A program made the translations under genes and the position numbers. Below the pieces are notes generated by a model, which did not search any database, was not told the origin of the DNA, and was given only the letters and a program-made list of their open reading frames with translations. This document shows, piece after piece, positions 1 through 11,830 of a stretch of DNA of 64,000 nucleotides. The stretch is taken from NCBI GenBank assembly GCA_013399695.1, contig VXAU01004938.1, forward strand, positions 1,252,791-1,316,790, in the 5' to 3' direction. Every line of letters starts with the position of its first letter. The stretch's first letter is position 1. The stretch is from Formicarius rufipectus. Taxonomy: Eukaryota > Chordata > Aves > Passeriformes > Formicariidae.

Positions 1-1464
1 TGAAAAAAAGAGACAGAGCATCTCCAGAATCTCCTTTTGAAGGGTATCATCTCTCTGTTATTCTATTACTGCTGTTCTGCTGTTTAATGTACCTTTAGGA
101 TTATTTTCCCAATATGTCTTACTTTAGATTCATTGAAATTCAACTGCATAAACACAGAGATGCATGGGTACCTCCTTGTAACCTCTTTCTACTGACAATG
201 CAACCCTATTCTTTGTTTCACCTCCTTTATACTCAAAGATTAACTTATCTCTCTGTTCCTACCAGCTTTTCTGGTACAGAAATGAGACTTACTGATCCAG
301 TTTCAAGAGCTTCCCCTGGAGCCCTTTTTAGAAACTGATGTCACGTTTGCAGCTCCCATGCTACCAGGACTGAACCAGAGCTTAGCAGTGAATACCAGAT
401 CAGAGTCCAGCAATATATTGAGATATTTTAGAGTTCTTGAGAGAACATTTTCTGGTTCTAGAGATTTGTTCATATTTATTTCATGCACAGGCTCTAAACC
501 CTCTTTAATTTACACTTCTGTTTGAGACAGTTCTTCTAACTTCATAGAAAGACACAAATGCTGAACGAACTCTATACACCCAAGAGTGAACATTAATGCA
601 AGGAATTCTCTGAGGTGTTCTAACTGCTAAAGTTTTGTTTTCATCAAGCTCCCCTTTTGCACCTTCACCACCTATCCATCAGCTCTGCAGATACTCTGGC
701 AGGTTTTTTGATGTGTCTAAAGACGGCTTTACTCTTAGTTTTTATGCTGTTAGCAAGTTGTTCCTCAAAAATATTTTTTGTCCTGACAATGTCTTTTTAT
801 TTATGGTTTGCTTTTAACTTACTGGTGTTTAGACTAGAAAGAATTTGCAGACAAGCTAAATGCCAAGGTTATCCATGGAAGTAGAAAAACTGGATCAGCT
901 TAGGAGTCCACTTTCCTTATCTTGACAGTGGCTAACCCCAGATATTTCAGAGGGGAAAAAAAAAAGTGGGGTGAGGAAGAAACAATATATGATTTCAAAG
1001 GACCTACTCAAAGACATTACAATAGTTGAATTTTCCCTGATGCCTTACATTTTATATCACTAATACTTTTAAAATCTAACCCTCCTGTGAACTTGACTCT
1101 TTACTCTCACAGTATCTTGCAACAGTGAGTTCCACAAAATGTTTATTGGGGGGCGGGAGGGGAAACATCTTTTCATTAACTTGAAACTTACCAAATTTCA
1201 ATATCACTAATTTTTTCTTTCTTTTGTACTGTGAAAAAAAACCAACAGATAAGATAATTCCTATTATTAATATAATTCTTTCCATTCTGGATTGTTTTGA
1301 GGTCAAGAGCTTTTATTTTGGAAGGAAAAAAGAAACTGGATGAAGCCAATATATATTTGATTTACTTGGGAAGAACTTCAACAAATTGGTGGACAAAAGG
1401 TTCATGAAATGAAAAGGTCCTAATTCTAGTGTACTGAAGAAGAATAGGAAAGTAATCACAATAA
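1..1464. other. Unique AT-rich DNA, no gene seen
   Basis: No coding stretch longer than about 76 codons occurs on either strand, and none resembles a known protein. The only compositional oddity is a G-rich run near 1147-1162 (six G, C, three G, A, four G), which stands out in an otherwise AT-rich context. No repeat family was recognised. Confidence 0.6.
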
Positions 1465-1692
1465 ACTTTGAAAAGAAAAATGTTCATAAACTATGGGAAG
1501 GGAAGGGAAGAAGGGAAGGGAAGGGAAGGGAANNNNNNNNNNNNNNNNNNNNNNNNNNNNNNNNNNNNNNNNNNNNNNNNNNNNNNNNNNNNNNNNNNNN
1601 NNNNNNNNNNNNNNNNNNNNNNNNNNNNNNNNNNNNACTTAGAAAAGAAAAATGTTCATAAGCGATGGGAAGGGAAGGGAAGGGAAGGGAAG
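1465..1692 (+). repeat. GGGAA array with duplicated lead-in, split by gap
   Basis: A lead-in of roughly 38 bp (1465-1500) runs into a GGGAA array (about 1495-1532). After 104 unresolved bases (1533-1636) nearly the same lead-in appears again (1637-1670), followed by a second GGGAA array (about 1666-1692). The two lead-ins differ at only a few positions. This is either a real higher-order tandem repeat or a false duplication made when the gap was closed. Confidence 0.85.
1533..1636. other. Assembly gap (104 N)
   Basis: A run of 104 N inside the GGGAA simple repeat. The true length and content are unknown. Confidence 0.99.
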
Positions 1693-2189
1693 GTTGCATC
1701 TGAGAGTAGGTAAGGCCAGGAAAAAAGGCCAGATAGTACTTAAATAAGATGAATTTTCCTAGACTTTCAATAAACCAGTCAAAACAATCCAGTAGATGAT
1801 TCTGTATAGGAATTCCTACCATGTGGAGGAGATTCACAAGGCCAAGGGATGGAAAACAAAATATTTAACTGAAAAAAAACACAAATGCCCTCCCCCCCAA
1901 AAAATTATAAACAACTACACAGGACACTGTATACTTACTTTTTTTTTTTTTTTTTAAATATATTGAACCTAATTATTAGCCAATGATGTGTAAGCACATA
2001 GAAAATAAACATAGTTTTGTACAGGCAAAATTATCTCAACCCTATCTATGTTCTTTCTTTGTCAGAGAGACTGGAATAAACTGGAAGAGTTAAAGACAAT
2101 TTATCATGACATTTGTAAAGATCTTTGTGTTGTCATATTACATTCCCAAGAAAATCATATATGAACTAGATTAAATAATTACATTTTAG

Positions 2190-3010
2190 ATGAACAACTG
2201 GTTGGAAAACAATACTCAAAGAAAAAATTATCAATAGCACTCTATAAAATTGGAAGTCGAATTGAACCATGCACAATACTTTTTATGACCTGGATTAAGA
2301 ACTGGAAAGCACAACTGGTGAATGTCAAAAAACTGGGTGGGAGAATTACTGACACTGTGAAGAATAAAACAAAATAAAAGTTTGAAGTCTGCTATTAAGG
2401 AGTTTAAACCCAAGGAGACAAAGTAGAAAGTGATACATATGGAAAGGAGAAATCAAACACATAAATGTAAAATGGAGAGTAAATGGGAGGAATGATGTAC
2501 TGCAGAAAATATTTTCAGCACCACAGACTGAATGTGAGGCAGAAATGTCATGTTGTTTCTTAGTCCAAGATGCAGAAAAAGGATTGTTGGATGGGAGACT
2601 TGGGAGGTAACTATTCTGGTCTATCTACTACTGGTGGAATATTTTATCCAGTTTTGGGCACCATGCTTCAAGAAAAACTGAGCTTGGAGAGAGTCCAGGA
2701 TAGAGTGACAAGAGTGATTAGAGGTTTAGAAAGTATGGTCTATGAAGAAAGGTTGAAAGAATTTGGTTTGTTTAGTCTAGGAGAAAACATAATGTGAGAG
2801 AGACATGGTAGCAGCCTTTCAATATGTAAAAGTTTGTTACAAAAAGACTAAAATTAGTGGTTCTTCATGTTGACTATAGGTAGGTTCAGAAATACTTTGA
2901 ACCCTTTTCTGTAAAAAAGATTTGAATTATATATTAGACATGACATTGTAACCAAAATTCTTAAGCAATGGAGCATCCAAATGGAGAAACTTGGGCAACC
3001 TCAGCTGATG
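2190..3010 (+). mobile_element. Old CR1 LINE fragment, end of ORF2, sense
   Basis: The text follows the C-terminal part of CR1 ORF2 as found in sauropsid genomes. It opens with the 'ctggttggaaaa' segment (about 2199), passes a 'gacctgga' segment (about 2286) and a 'cacagactgaatgtgag' segment (about 2522), and reaches the final reverse transcriptase region. A 75-codon open stretch (2570-2794) keeps the typical pattern of 'LERVQ' followed by 'YEERLKEFGLFSL'. Past about 2850 the match fades. The reading frame is broken in many places and there are internal deletions, for example near 2260-2280. The CR1 3' terminal repeat is not seen. It is a dead, ancient copy with no sign of activity. Confidence 0.82.
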
Positions 3011-4664
3011 CTTTTTCATATAAAGTAAGTCAAGTGTTTATTTACTGCATGTTGGATCTTCTGTGAGGGCATTGGCAGATGGTCTTCTTACAATCCTATT
3101 TTCCCATTATCCAGAGTTCCTTAGTCAGTATTTTGTATCTTTTTCCTAAAAACATGAATGAAATGTGACCAAACTATCAAAACCTGCTCACTATCTTTAT
3201 ACGCTATTTTTATGACTAGATTTTCATTTTTTGCTTACTCTAGAATAGTCAGGCACAATTTTGCAGAATTATTTTATATTAGTTCTCTCATGAATCCAAT
3301 AGTAGCAATCAGCTGTCAGTAAACCTCTACCTACTGTCTTTGATTTAAGATAGGATAACTACAGCAGAACACATTGTTGAGATGTGCTGCTTGTTTATGC
3401 AACAAACAGATGTAACTTGTTAAGGTAACTGTCTGTCTTATTCTTTATTCAACCTTATATATTATTTCTTTCTTTGACCATTGTGGACAATGACTTGACT
3501 TCTTTTAAGATCCAAGTTCACGTAGATTTGCATGGTGCTCTAAACTCCTTATCTTTGTATGTGCTGGTTATTCTTAATGATGTTGTGTCATTTGAACATT
3601 TTGTCACATTGTTTTTCATCCTTTCTGCCCATCATTCTTATGTATGAAGAAATAGTCCTATTTTACATCTTTTACACTCTCTAATCTTCATTCTTTTCCA
3701 GGATAAAACTATCCCATTAATATACTCTGCATTTTCATGTTCCACACAATAAATGCTTATAAGTCACTCCACAGTCTTTATTTTGCTTTAAACTCTTATA
3801 TTGAGGGGTGAACAGTAAAAGTAACTCCACATCTGACTTATCCACAGTTGAATGTCTTTCATTTAGCAGAAAAGAGTAGGATATTAGAAAGGCTATTTTA
3901 GATGTCTACTTTAGAAGACATGAACTAGTTACCTGTTGCACTCCACTGAATATAAAGATATTCTGACTGACTCAGACATGGAGTTAAAATATGTTGGTCA
4001 GGTGAATTATCCTAAATGTGTGAGAGGATATTTGTTCAATCATGTTGTTTCATTGTGGCAGAGAACTATGCTTTGGAAAATAATAGTTGCTAAGAATTCA
4101 GAGGCTGAAATTATTACATCTAGTCACTGTTTCAAAATTGTTTGGTACCATAGAATACCACATAAATATCAGAAACTTATTTTTGTGGTGGAATCTGCAA
4201 GAGGACTGCAATGGCCTCTTTATGTGTGTGACAGAACATGGGCTTCCTCAGTATATGGCACACAAGGAAGGATGAACCATGAAAACCATAATGACATCAA
4301 CAATGGAGTGAGCATCAATGCTGTATAAATTCTGGGATGATTGATGTCCTTCATGAAGAGACATCTCCACAGACAAGGTGAAACTACAGTCTTCTGCAAG
4401 CCAAGCAGTATTTGAATACCAGGAGATTCCTAGCTGGCATGCTACATTGAAAGAGGCCTGATGACCAGTTCTTGATTCCAAAACTGTTATTCTCCCATGA
4501 GAGAGTGGATGCTACACACAGAAGGAAATCGTACCAAGAGATAAAAGCAGAGGTGGCCTATACTGAGGGCTTCCTGTGAGGACACTGAATTCTCTACAAA
4601 CTGGGAATGAAAATTAACAGCAAAACTTGGGAAATGAGACAGTAGCTGAAACCTAATGGAATAC
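3011..4664. other. Unique AT-rich DNA, no gene seen
   Basis: A 130-codon open frame on the plus strand (3936-4328) has no recognisable domain or composition bias and is treated as chance. No repeat was recognised. Confidence 0.5.
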
Positions 4665-4800
4665 AAATATAGAATAGCCCAAGTTTGAACAGACTCAAAA
4701 GACCATCTGGTCCAACCTTTTGTAGGAGAAGGAGCCTAGAAGTGATGACATTTCCTTTACAAATGATCCAGGATGTCTGCCCATAAGACTGGGCAGGTTT
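4665..4800 (-). mobile_element. Possible diverged CR1 3' end
   Basis: On the plus strand there is an 'agaatag' element followed by 'agaccatctggtccaacc' (about 4700) and then a 'ggagcctag' segment. This resembles the antisense 3' region of some bird CR1 subfamilies, whose consensus includes 'gaccatctggtccaacc'. The match is short and the terminal repeat is poor, so the family assignment is tentative. Confidence 0.35.
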
Positions 4801-6499
4801 GCTGTTACGTAACAAGAACCATAATGAAGTATGTGTTGTTAACTGAGAGGAGTAAAGACCTGCAAAAATCCTCTGGACTTCTCCAACAAAACTTCTTTAT
4901 GTATGACTACATGAGGAGGTTGAGAAAAGAGAGGACATGAGTAGATTGATAATACAGTATCACTAGAAGTCCTTTGGTTCCATCATGAGTACCCTTGTCT
5001 CTCAATTTCCTTACCACCTCCAACACTGACAAGTCTCACAAGTAAAAAGAAAGAGAAAATTCTACTTCTGGGCTTGCTCATTCCCTGAAACTCAGTAATG
5101 AATGTGATGAAACTGAAGCTATGATACAACCATGGTATAGGTCATTTCTAGACAACTTCTTATAGAGCAGAAAAGCTTTGTCCATGTCATCCATTTGAAA
5201 GGAGTCAGCTGCTTGAGACAGCTACAGGCAGAGATGTCAGGTTTTGGAAAATAAAACCCATGAAAACTTACAACTGAGGACTACAGAATTAGTACTGTTT
5301 GGGATGAGCAGGTCTGATTAACCTAGATTTTTGCAGTAACTGAGCCTATAGGTATTATAGCATTGTTTTATGTTTAAAACTAAAACCCCAGGATTTTCAC
5401 TTCATGGTTATCACTGGTTGCAGAATCATCTCCTTGATGTTAAATCAAAAAACTTTAAAAAATAAAAACAGCTACCATATGTTCATCACTGTGATCTTTT
5501 AAAATGTGCACCAGGTATGAGCTGATAAAAATACTCCTTTCTGAATCTACAGGGAGCCTGAAATTTTATCTGTAACAGAGATGTAGCCAAACTGCTTTGT
5601 TCAGTTGGATTGTCCATTGTGAAGCTTAAAGATAATTGAGGTGCCACAATTGTTAACTATTTAAGTGTTGATGAAACAGAAGGAAGTTTCTGTGACTGTT
5701 CCACAACACCAGCCCTCTACCATATTGTATTTGTGTTTGAGTTTGTTCTTTATAGAGGTATTAAAATTCCATCATCTTTCCCTATCTCAGTTCAAGGTAA
5801 CTTCTAAAATACAGTTGTGTGCACACCTCCCAAAATCTATAGTACACTCAAGATGTCTGTTTACAGTCAGATAAATGATATGTCCCAACAGCAAATGAAG
5901 AAAACAATTGGAACTTAAAAATTTGATTTACGTTTCCAAAAGTTTCTGTCTGTTCCTCTTATTCGTCAAACTGTGACCATCCTAACTGCTTCGCAGCAGC
6001 TCAGTCTAAAAGAAGTGGCACTGCTAAAACCAGGGAGAAGAAGAATGGCTCTACCATAAGTGGAGATGCCTGGTCCAGACAACGCTGCCTAAATTAGAAG
6101 TACACACAAGAACCTGTCATTGTACATCTAAGCAGTTGTTCAGTGTTCATAACTGCAAGCCTCATTTTGGGTTGGGACTTATCTGTGGTAGATGCTACCC
6201 CACAAAAAACAGGCTTTCAGTGAGAAGTGCAGTACAACGCTGAGATATCCAAGGTAGCCTGGCTACCAGAAGCAGTACAGATAAACAGTTTGAAGTTCAG
6301 GGAATGACAGGCACTAGTTATCCTTCCTGTTTAAAGCTACCTCAATTACCTCTTTCATGCACTGCTGTGTACAGTGTGGCATATCCTTAAAACAGTTCTT
6401 ATTCCAGGAAAAAATTAGTATCATTAATGTGGTCACACAGAAACCTTCTGGTAGAATAAGGAACTGACTCCTTAGCTCTCAGACTCCAGTGTTTAAGTA
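4801..6499. other. Unique AT-rich DNA, no gene seen
   Basis: No open frame longer than about 70 codons, no recognised repeat and no simple-sequence tract of note. Confidence 0.5.
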
Positions 6500-6720
6500 A
6501 AAGACCATACTGCTGCATGCTCTTTGGGGAGCCTGGCTCTGATGGTGCACCCAGTACCGGTTTGGGAGCACACATCCAGGCATCTGCCTGGTGCCTGGGC
6601 ACAGGCAGGGCACCCTCCCTTCCCAGCCCCAACTTCCCCAGTCAGATCAAGCAGCAGATGGCATTTCTCATCTCACTTCCAGGGCTCTGGGTACCATAAG
6701 AGTGATTTCCAGTCCAGGGT
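6500..6720. other. GC-rich block, origin unknown
   Basis: This block is clearly richer in G and C than its surroundings. Overlapping open frames cover it on both strands (6399-6632 minus, 6517-6699 and 6524-6808 plus), as expected of GC-rich DNA with few stop codons. It holds an imperfect hairpin (6584-6608). It could be part of an old LTR or another repeat, but I do not recognise the family. No protein similarity is apparent. Confidence 0.35.
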
Positions 6721-7743
6721 TAAAGTACTAACACATCCAAAGAGACAAGGTTCCCATTGTCAGTTAGCTGGACCAAAATCAGTCATGACACAAGCCATAC
6801 TAATGTAAAAAGAAGTAAGGTGTTTATTTACAAGATCTGAATGTAAAAAAATGTTCATAAAGCAGGTGTTGAGAAAAGAAGGAAACTATGCTGATTTTAA
6901 AGGCTTTTTTCATAGTCTGTTGACAAGTTGACAAGCAGTTTATAGGCTTATTTTACCACATGGCTGTGAACTAGAACTTAAAAGAACTTTTTGTCCTTAT
7001 TTTTATGGAACAAATTCGCTGTTTACAGGAAGACACTTGCTTTAAAAATCTAATCCTATGACAGAAAGACGCTTGATTTAAAACCTAATTCCTACACCTT
7101 TGGTTCATTCATTATGAAAACTCCCTTCCTTAAGGAACAATTATATGAAAACTAAAGCAGAACATCCTTGGCAGAAGAGATTTCCAGTGTTGTGTTTGTC
7201 CTTTATATTTCATATGAATCAAACAATGTAGCAATTGTAGCTCATACAGGGAAACTAATTATCTGGGTGGATATATGTGTAGAGGCTCGTTGGAGTGTTT
7301 GGTGGTGTGATGGTCGCAGAGGTATGATATTAGTCTCCTAGGTTAGACTTTCCAGTCCATGCATCTAGGAGAGGAGTGGGTGCTCTCCCCTGGTTCCCCC
7401 CCAGGCCGNTTCTGGGAAAAGCACATGGTTTGGGGGAAGTGGTACAAATGGATTCTGGGAAAGGGAGGATATGAATTCCGGAGGGGGACACATGGAGAAG
7501 GGTAAACACACATTTTAAGCAATATTAAAACATCAGTTCAAGGTATCCACATTCTCTGGATGACTTTCTTTTGTCCATCTCTGGCAGGACTCTTTCCAGA
7601 TTGTATATGGGAAATCCATTCCCACAACTAATACCCTAAATTCTGCACTGTCTCTGGTTCAGCAGCAGGGAAAGACAAACAGATTATTTCAGGTGAAAGA
7701 GAATTAGGAAGTGTAGTCTGTTCATCAAGGGGTGCCTTGCAAC
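6721..7743. other. Unassigned stretch with G-rich segment and one N
   Basis: An AT-rich first half is followed by a G/C-rich segment (about 7360-7500) holding one unresolved base at 7409 next to a C run. The interval 7190-7743 begins with TGTTG and ends with CAACA, like an LTR. I found no target-site duplication, poly(A) signal or TATA arrangement to support that reading, so it stays unassigned. Confidence 0.3.
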
Positions 7744-10700
7744 AGACTATCTTTCTTTGGACTCCGTTAGAAAAAGTTATGTTCTAAAATATAGCAAAGT
7801 CTCCTACCACACAGTTCAGTGAAAAACAGGACTTTTTTGAAGTGAGTTATTGAGCTAATTTTTCTGAAAGATGCATGGACTTGGGAAAGCATGAATCCCT
7901 CTAAGTTTTTCTTAATTTCCATACCTCCAGTTCTGTATGTCTTCCTTCCATAACATACTATTGAATAACAGGACAGCAATGTTGCTCCACATATACATTG
8001 TCCCAAAATAATTATGAGACTGTTAATCAATCAAACTCTTGAAGTATCTATTGGTAAAAGTACCGTTGGAAAATATTCTGAAATGCTTGAAAATCAGGAG
8101 GATTTCCTCGACTGAATATTTTCATCATGAGAGTCATTAGACTGCAATTCCAAAGAAACATGCACACAAAGGCATTGTAAATCTTTCCTTTCTCTTTGGC
8201 CACTACAAAGAACATCTCATTTTTATGTTGAGATGAAAAACAATTAATAAACACATGAGAAAGAACTGATTTAGAAAAAGAAAGAAGTTATACAGTTACA
8301 TAGTGCCCTATAGGAAGTACTTTTTACAAATATAGAAATAGATGATAATTAAAGACAAAGAAAAATTTTCACCGGAGTTGAACTTGTTTTTGATTTACAC
8401 TCCTTGGCTGAGAAACACCCAAACTCTGTCACTCTCGTTGCTGTGTTCACACACTGCAGAAATCACAGTGAACATGCTGCCAAAGCAGATTGTGGTGATT
8501 TCTTTCCTCATCAAACTATAAAACTGTAGCATTTTTCTGTACTAAAACGCTAGAGCTACTTTCAGACTCCCGAAGAAATAGCATATTCCTTCAATTTCTT
8601 TTGCTTATCATTATGCCAGAACATAGTAATTTCTGACTTAGGCCAACTGGCAACCCTCAGGTTGGGGTAGAAATACAACTAATGAGGCTTTAAAATCCAT
8701 GAAGTGTGATATTCAATAGATCTCCCAGCATATCTCTGGGTTAAACAAGGTAAGTAGTCATTTGCCCTGAGGAAAAGTCTAATGACACAAGAAACTCCTG
8801 CAAGATTTGTCTTCAGTTAAATCATTTTATTTTAGACAAAAACTTAGAATTGTTTCATTTTATGTCACTAGAGCACTTGAGAACACAGATTTTAATAAAG
8901 TCTTCCATTTCTGCTGCTTATGAGCATTATTAGATATCTGGTGTAGTATGCTCATCTCTGAGGTATCTTGAGATCAAGCTGTAATTGCAAAGCAGACCAT
9001 GGTTAGTACAAGGGAATGCAGCTCATCAGGGTCCGGTTGCCAGTGCTGCACAGTTCTCCTATTGTCCCAAGTGGCCATAGCGTGTGATTCCTGCTGAGTC
9101 TGGTGCTTACCAGAACACTTCAGCTAGCAGCTGGTCTTGCTGGTGTGCAATAAGTGAAAAATAACAGGTTGTAGCATGTGTGTGCCATTTTGAGAGCCTG
9201 CCTTACAAGACCAGCAGGTGCTTTGAATCTCCAGCCTGTTGCAATAAATATTGGCCGATGGTTGATTGATTAGCAGTCTGATAGCATCTTTTAATGATCT
9301 TTCTACCCTCCAGCATTTTTGAGGAGGTCCGTAAATGTAGCCTTGCCTTTTTTCCAGCAGGAAGTAAAAATGACTTGCAGTGTGTTAAGAAGCAGAGCCT
9401 GATACTTCTACCTTCTGGTGGAAGTCCCATGCCAAATTTGATCCACTGCAGCACTGAGACATTTTGATGGTGTATTCTGTGCCTTGCAGGAGATGGAAAA
9501 AAAATATTTGCCTCCTCTCTAGTTTCTGCAGGGTGATTGATAGCCTGATTAAACCAGGCTGACTCCATTTGGTTACAGAACTGAGGTTTTGCTACTGTGA
9601 AAAAAAAATCCTGTTACAGTGCTTTGCAGTTAAAAAAAAAAAAAAATCACGTGGATTTAGACAGAAATATCTGGCTCCATGGAGACAGAGCAATGTTCAG
9701 TGAGGACAAATGTTAGTTCTTAGTTTGAATATTACTTGCTACTTCCAGAAGTCCAGGACAGTGAAGCCCTTACAACATGGTAAACTACATCTATATCCTT
9801 TGTGATGATAGCAAAGGCAATATAATTTAGGGAACTAAGATCTACTTCTGGTAGAATGAAACAAATTTATAACTATTTTCAATTTGGCTACATGCTAGAT
9901 CTGTTCTAAAAAGAGGGCTATTGAAATTTATAACTGCATATTTGAATAATGACATGATCACCTTTTGTTACTGAGTTTAGAATTTGAAGCTACTGGTCTG
10001 TGTTTCAAGGGGATTAGCAAAGGGACTGGGTTAGTCAAAAGAAATCATAATACTTTAGCAGGAAATAAATACCACTTCATTTGAGACTTGGAGATTAGCA
10101 AACTTGGAGTGCAGATGACAGCTCTCTGGGTGAATTAGAAGGAAACTTTTGCTAAATATTAGAACTTGATCACTTTTTTTTGAATTTCACTTCTTTATGT
10201 GCAACCACAGAATAGGGAAATGCTTTTATATGTCCTCACAGGTTTCTATTTTAGTGTCACAGCATCTCAGTTTCTTTTTTGCCATTTACTTTATGCATCC
10301 CAAGATTCATCGTAAAAGCATTTTCATAAACAATTCAGTTTTACTTGCTATCAAAAATCTTACTAACTGTACTTTACTGCAGATTGTGCATAAAGTATGT
10401 ATTTGTTATTGCCTAAGTGAATTGTATGAGTTGTACATCACTTCAGCAAATTTGCCAAACTGAGGAGCGTGATGTAAATAATCCAGCAATTGTTTTTGCA
10501 TTGTGCCAGTATTTAAGGTCAGTGCCCTAAACACTGAGTCCTAATTTAACAAAGGTTCTTTTTTTTAACAAGGCATACTAATCCCACTGTATTGGTGTCT
10601 CTGTCCCTCTTTTGAGTTGAGCTCTGCTATCCCACAAATTGGATGGAAATCTCATTAGTGGAACTATAATGAGCTGGCAATGAAACCCCTTCAAACTTGC

Positions 10701-11535
10701 ATGCTTACAGCCATTTGCCTGTTTGTCTTACTCTTCATCATGAGCCTAAAATTGCCCATTAGGATTGCAGTGAAGAGCAAGTCTGACTGGAGCTGTGATG
10801 CTGACAGAGCTACCAAACAGGCAGAAATCTGTCAAAAATAAAAGGGGCCGTATGGTATTTATGGGAAGACTGCACCTGTGTGTATGTGTATTTGTGAGTT
10901 TGTTCATCCTGAGGTCAACATATAGTGGGGTGGGGAGAAGAGGAAAAATAGAGATAGAATAGTGGGACAGAATTAGGGGGAAAGAAGTAAGGAATTTGTT
11001 TAATTAGAAATTTTAGGTGTGAGCCAGCAGCATTTTATTATACCTGAAATTAATCAGATGTCAATGAAAGGAACTTCAAGCAAACTCTTGCTTGAAGAGC
11101 TTGAAGAGCCATGAATGCCAGCATTAATGTCATAATAGGAAGAGGCCCAAGAGGGTTATGCAGATCCTTTGAATCAAAACTGTTCAGATATGACTCCAAC
11201 ACAAAAGAAAAGAAGTGGAAACCCTGGTGAAAACACAATCACTCAAATGCCTTCCAGAGAGACAACATTTTAAAAAGTCAACATCCAGGATATTGAATGC
11301 TTCAGAAAAACTGAAGTGCTCTTGTTATAGTAGAAGTCTCAAAGCTGCCAAGACTAAGGGAAGATTGAGTAAAGTATTCTAAAAGCCTAGTCTGTCACAG
11401 GTACAATGAAGTCACACATAGTGTCTACAATTGGCTATCAACATTTTTTAGTGTACTGTACATAGTCAGCAAATATTTTAGAAAATCAAGTTGCCAGTAA
11501 ACCATTAGAGAGACCAAAAAAGAGTTAACACTTAT
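7744..11535. other. Unique AT-rich DNA, no gene seen
   Basis: The longest open frame is 121 codons on the minus strand (9203-9568), with no recognised domain. A poly(A)-type run lies at about 9631-9645. A perfect 10-bp inverted repeat with a 4-nt loop is at 11074-11097. The part at 10600-10860 reads as ordinary-complexity sequence and is raised as a possible conserved non-coding element, though nothing in this single sequence proves it. Confidence 0.45.
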
Positions 11536-11657
11536 TAAAAAAACAAACAAATAAAACCCCAAATCCAAACAAAACAAAAAACAAAACAAAAAAAACAACC
11601 AAACAAAAAAAAACCAAACCAAACCAAACCAAAAAAAAACCAAACCAAAAACCACCA
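11536..11657. repeat. A/C-rich simple repeat (AAAC/AAACC type)
   Basis: A run of A tracts broken by C or CC, including several AAACC units. The apparent minus-strand open frame rich in Phe, Leu and Trp (11425-11682) is produced by this tract and is not a gene. Confidence 0.9.
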
Positions 11658-11772
11658 TTGTGGCAAACTCCTGAAATTGCAAGTCTACTTGTATGCAGAG
11701 TTAACTAGGCATGGAATACCAGTAAAAACTCTCCCTCTAGTTATCTTTAAGGTTATCAGCCTTAAAGAATCC

Positions 11773-11830
11773 TTAGAATATTCCATTAACATTCTCTTAA
11801 ATACTAATACATTTTAAAAAATCCTGTCTA
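11773..11830 (+). repeat. Left copy of 58-60 bp direct repeat around provirus
   Basis: This sequence recurs at 13746-13805 in the same orientation with three substitutions and a 2-bp length difference in an A run. The two copies bracket the truncated ERVK-like fragment exactly: the left copy ends where recognisable gag begins, and the right copy starts 5 bp beyond the LTR terminus. Confidence 0.9.

Noticed and set aside
3936..4328. 130-codon plus-strand open frame
   Set aside because: No recognisable protein features, consistent with chance.
7190..7743. Possible LTR with TGTTG...CAACA ends
   Set aside because: No matching target-site duplication, no ordered TATA and poly(A) signals, and no family resemblance.
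9203..9568. 121-codon minus-strand open frame
   Set aside because: No known domain. It might be part of an old element, but I could not name one.
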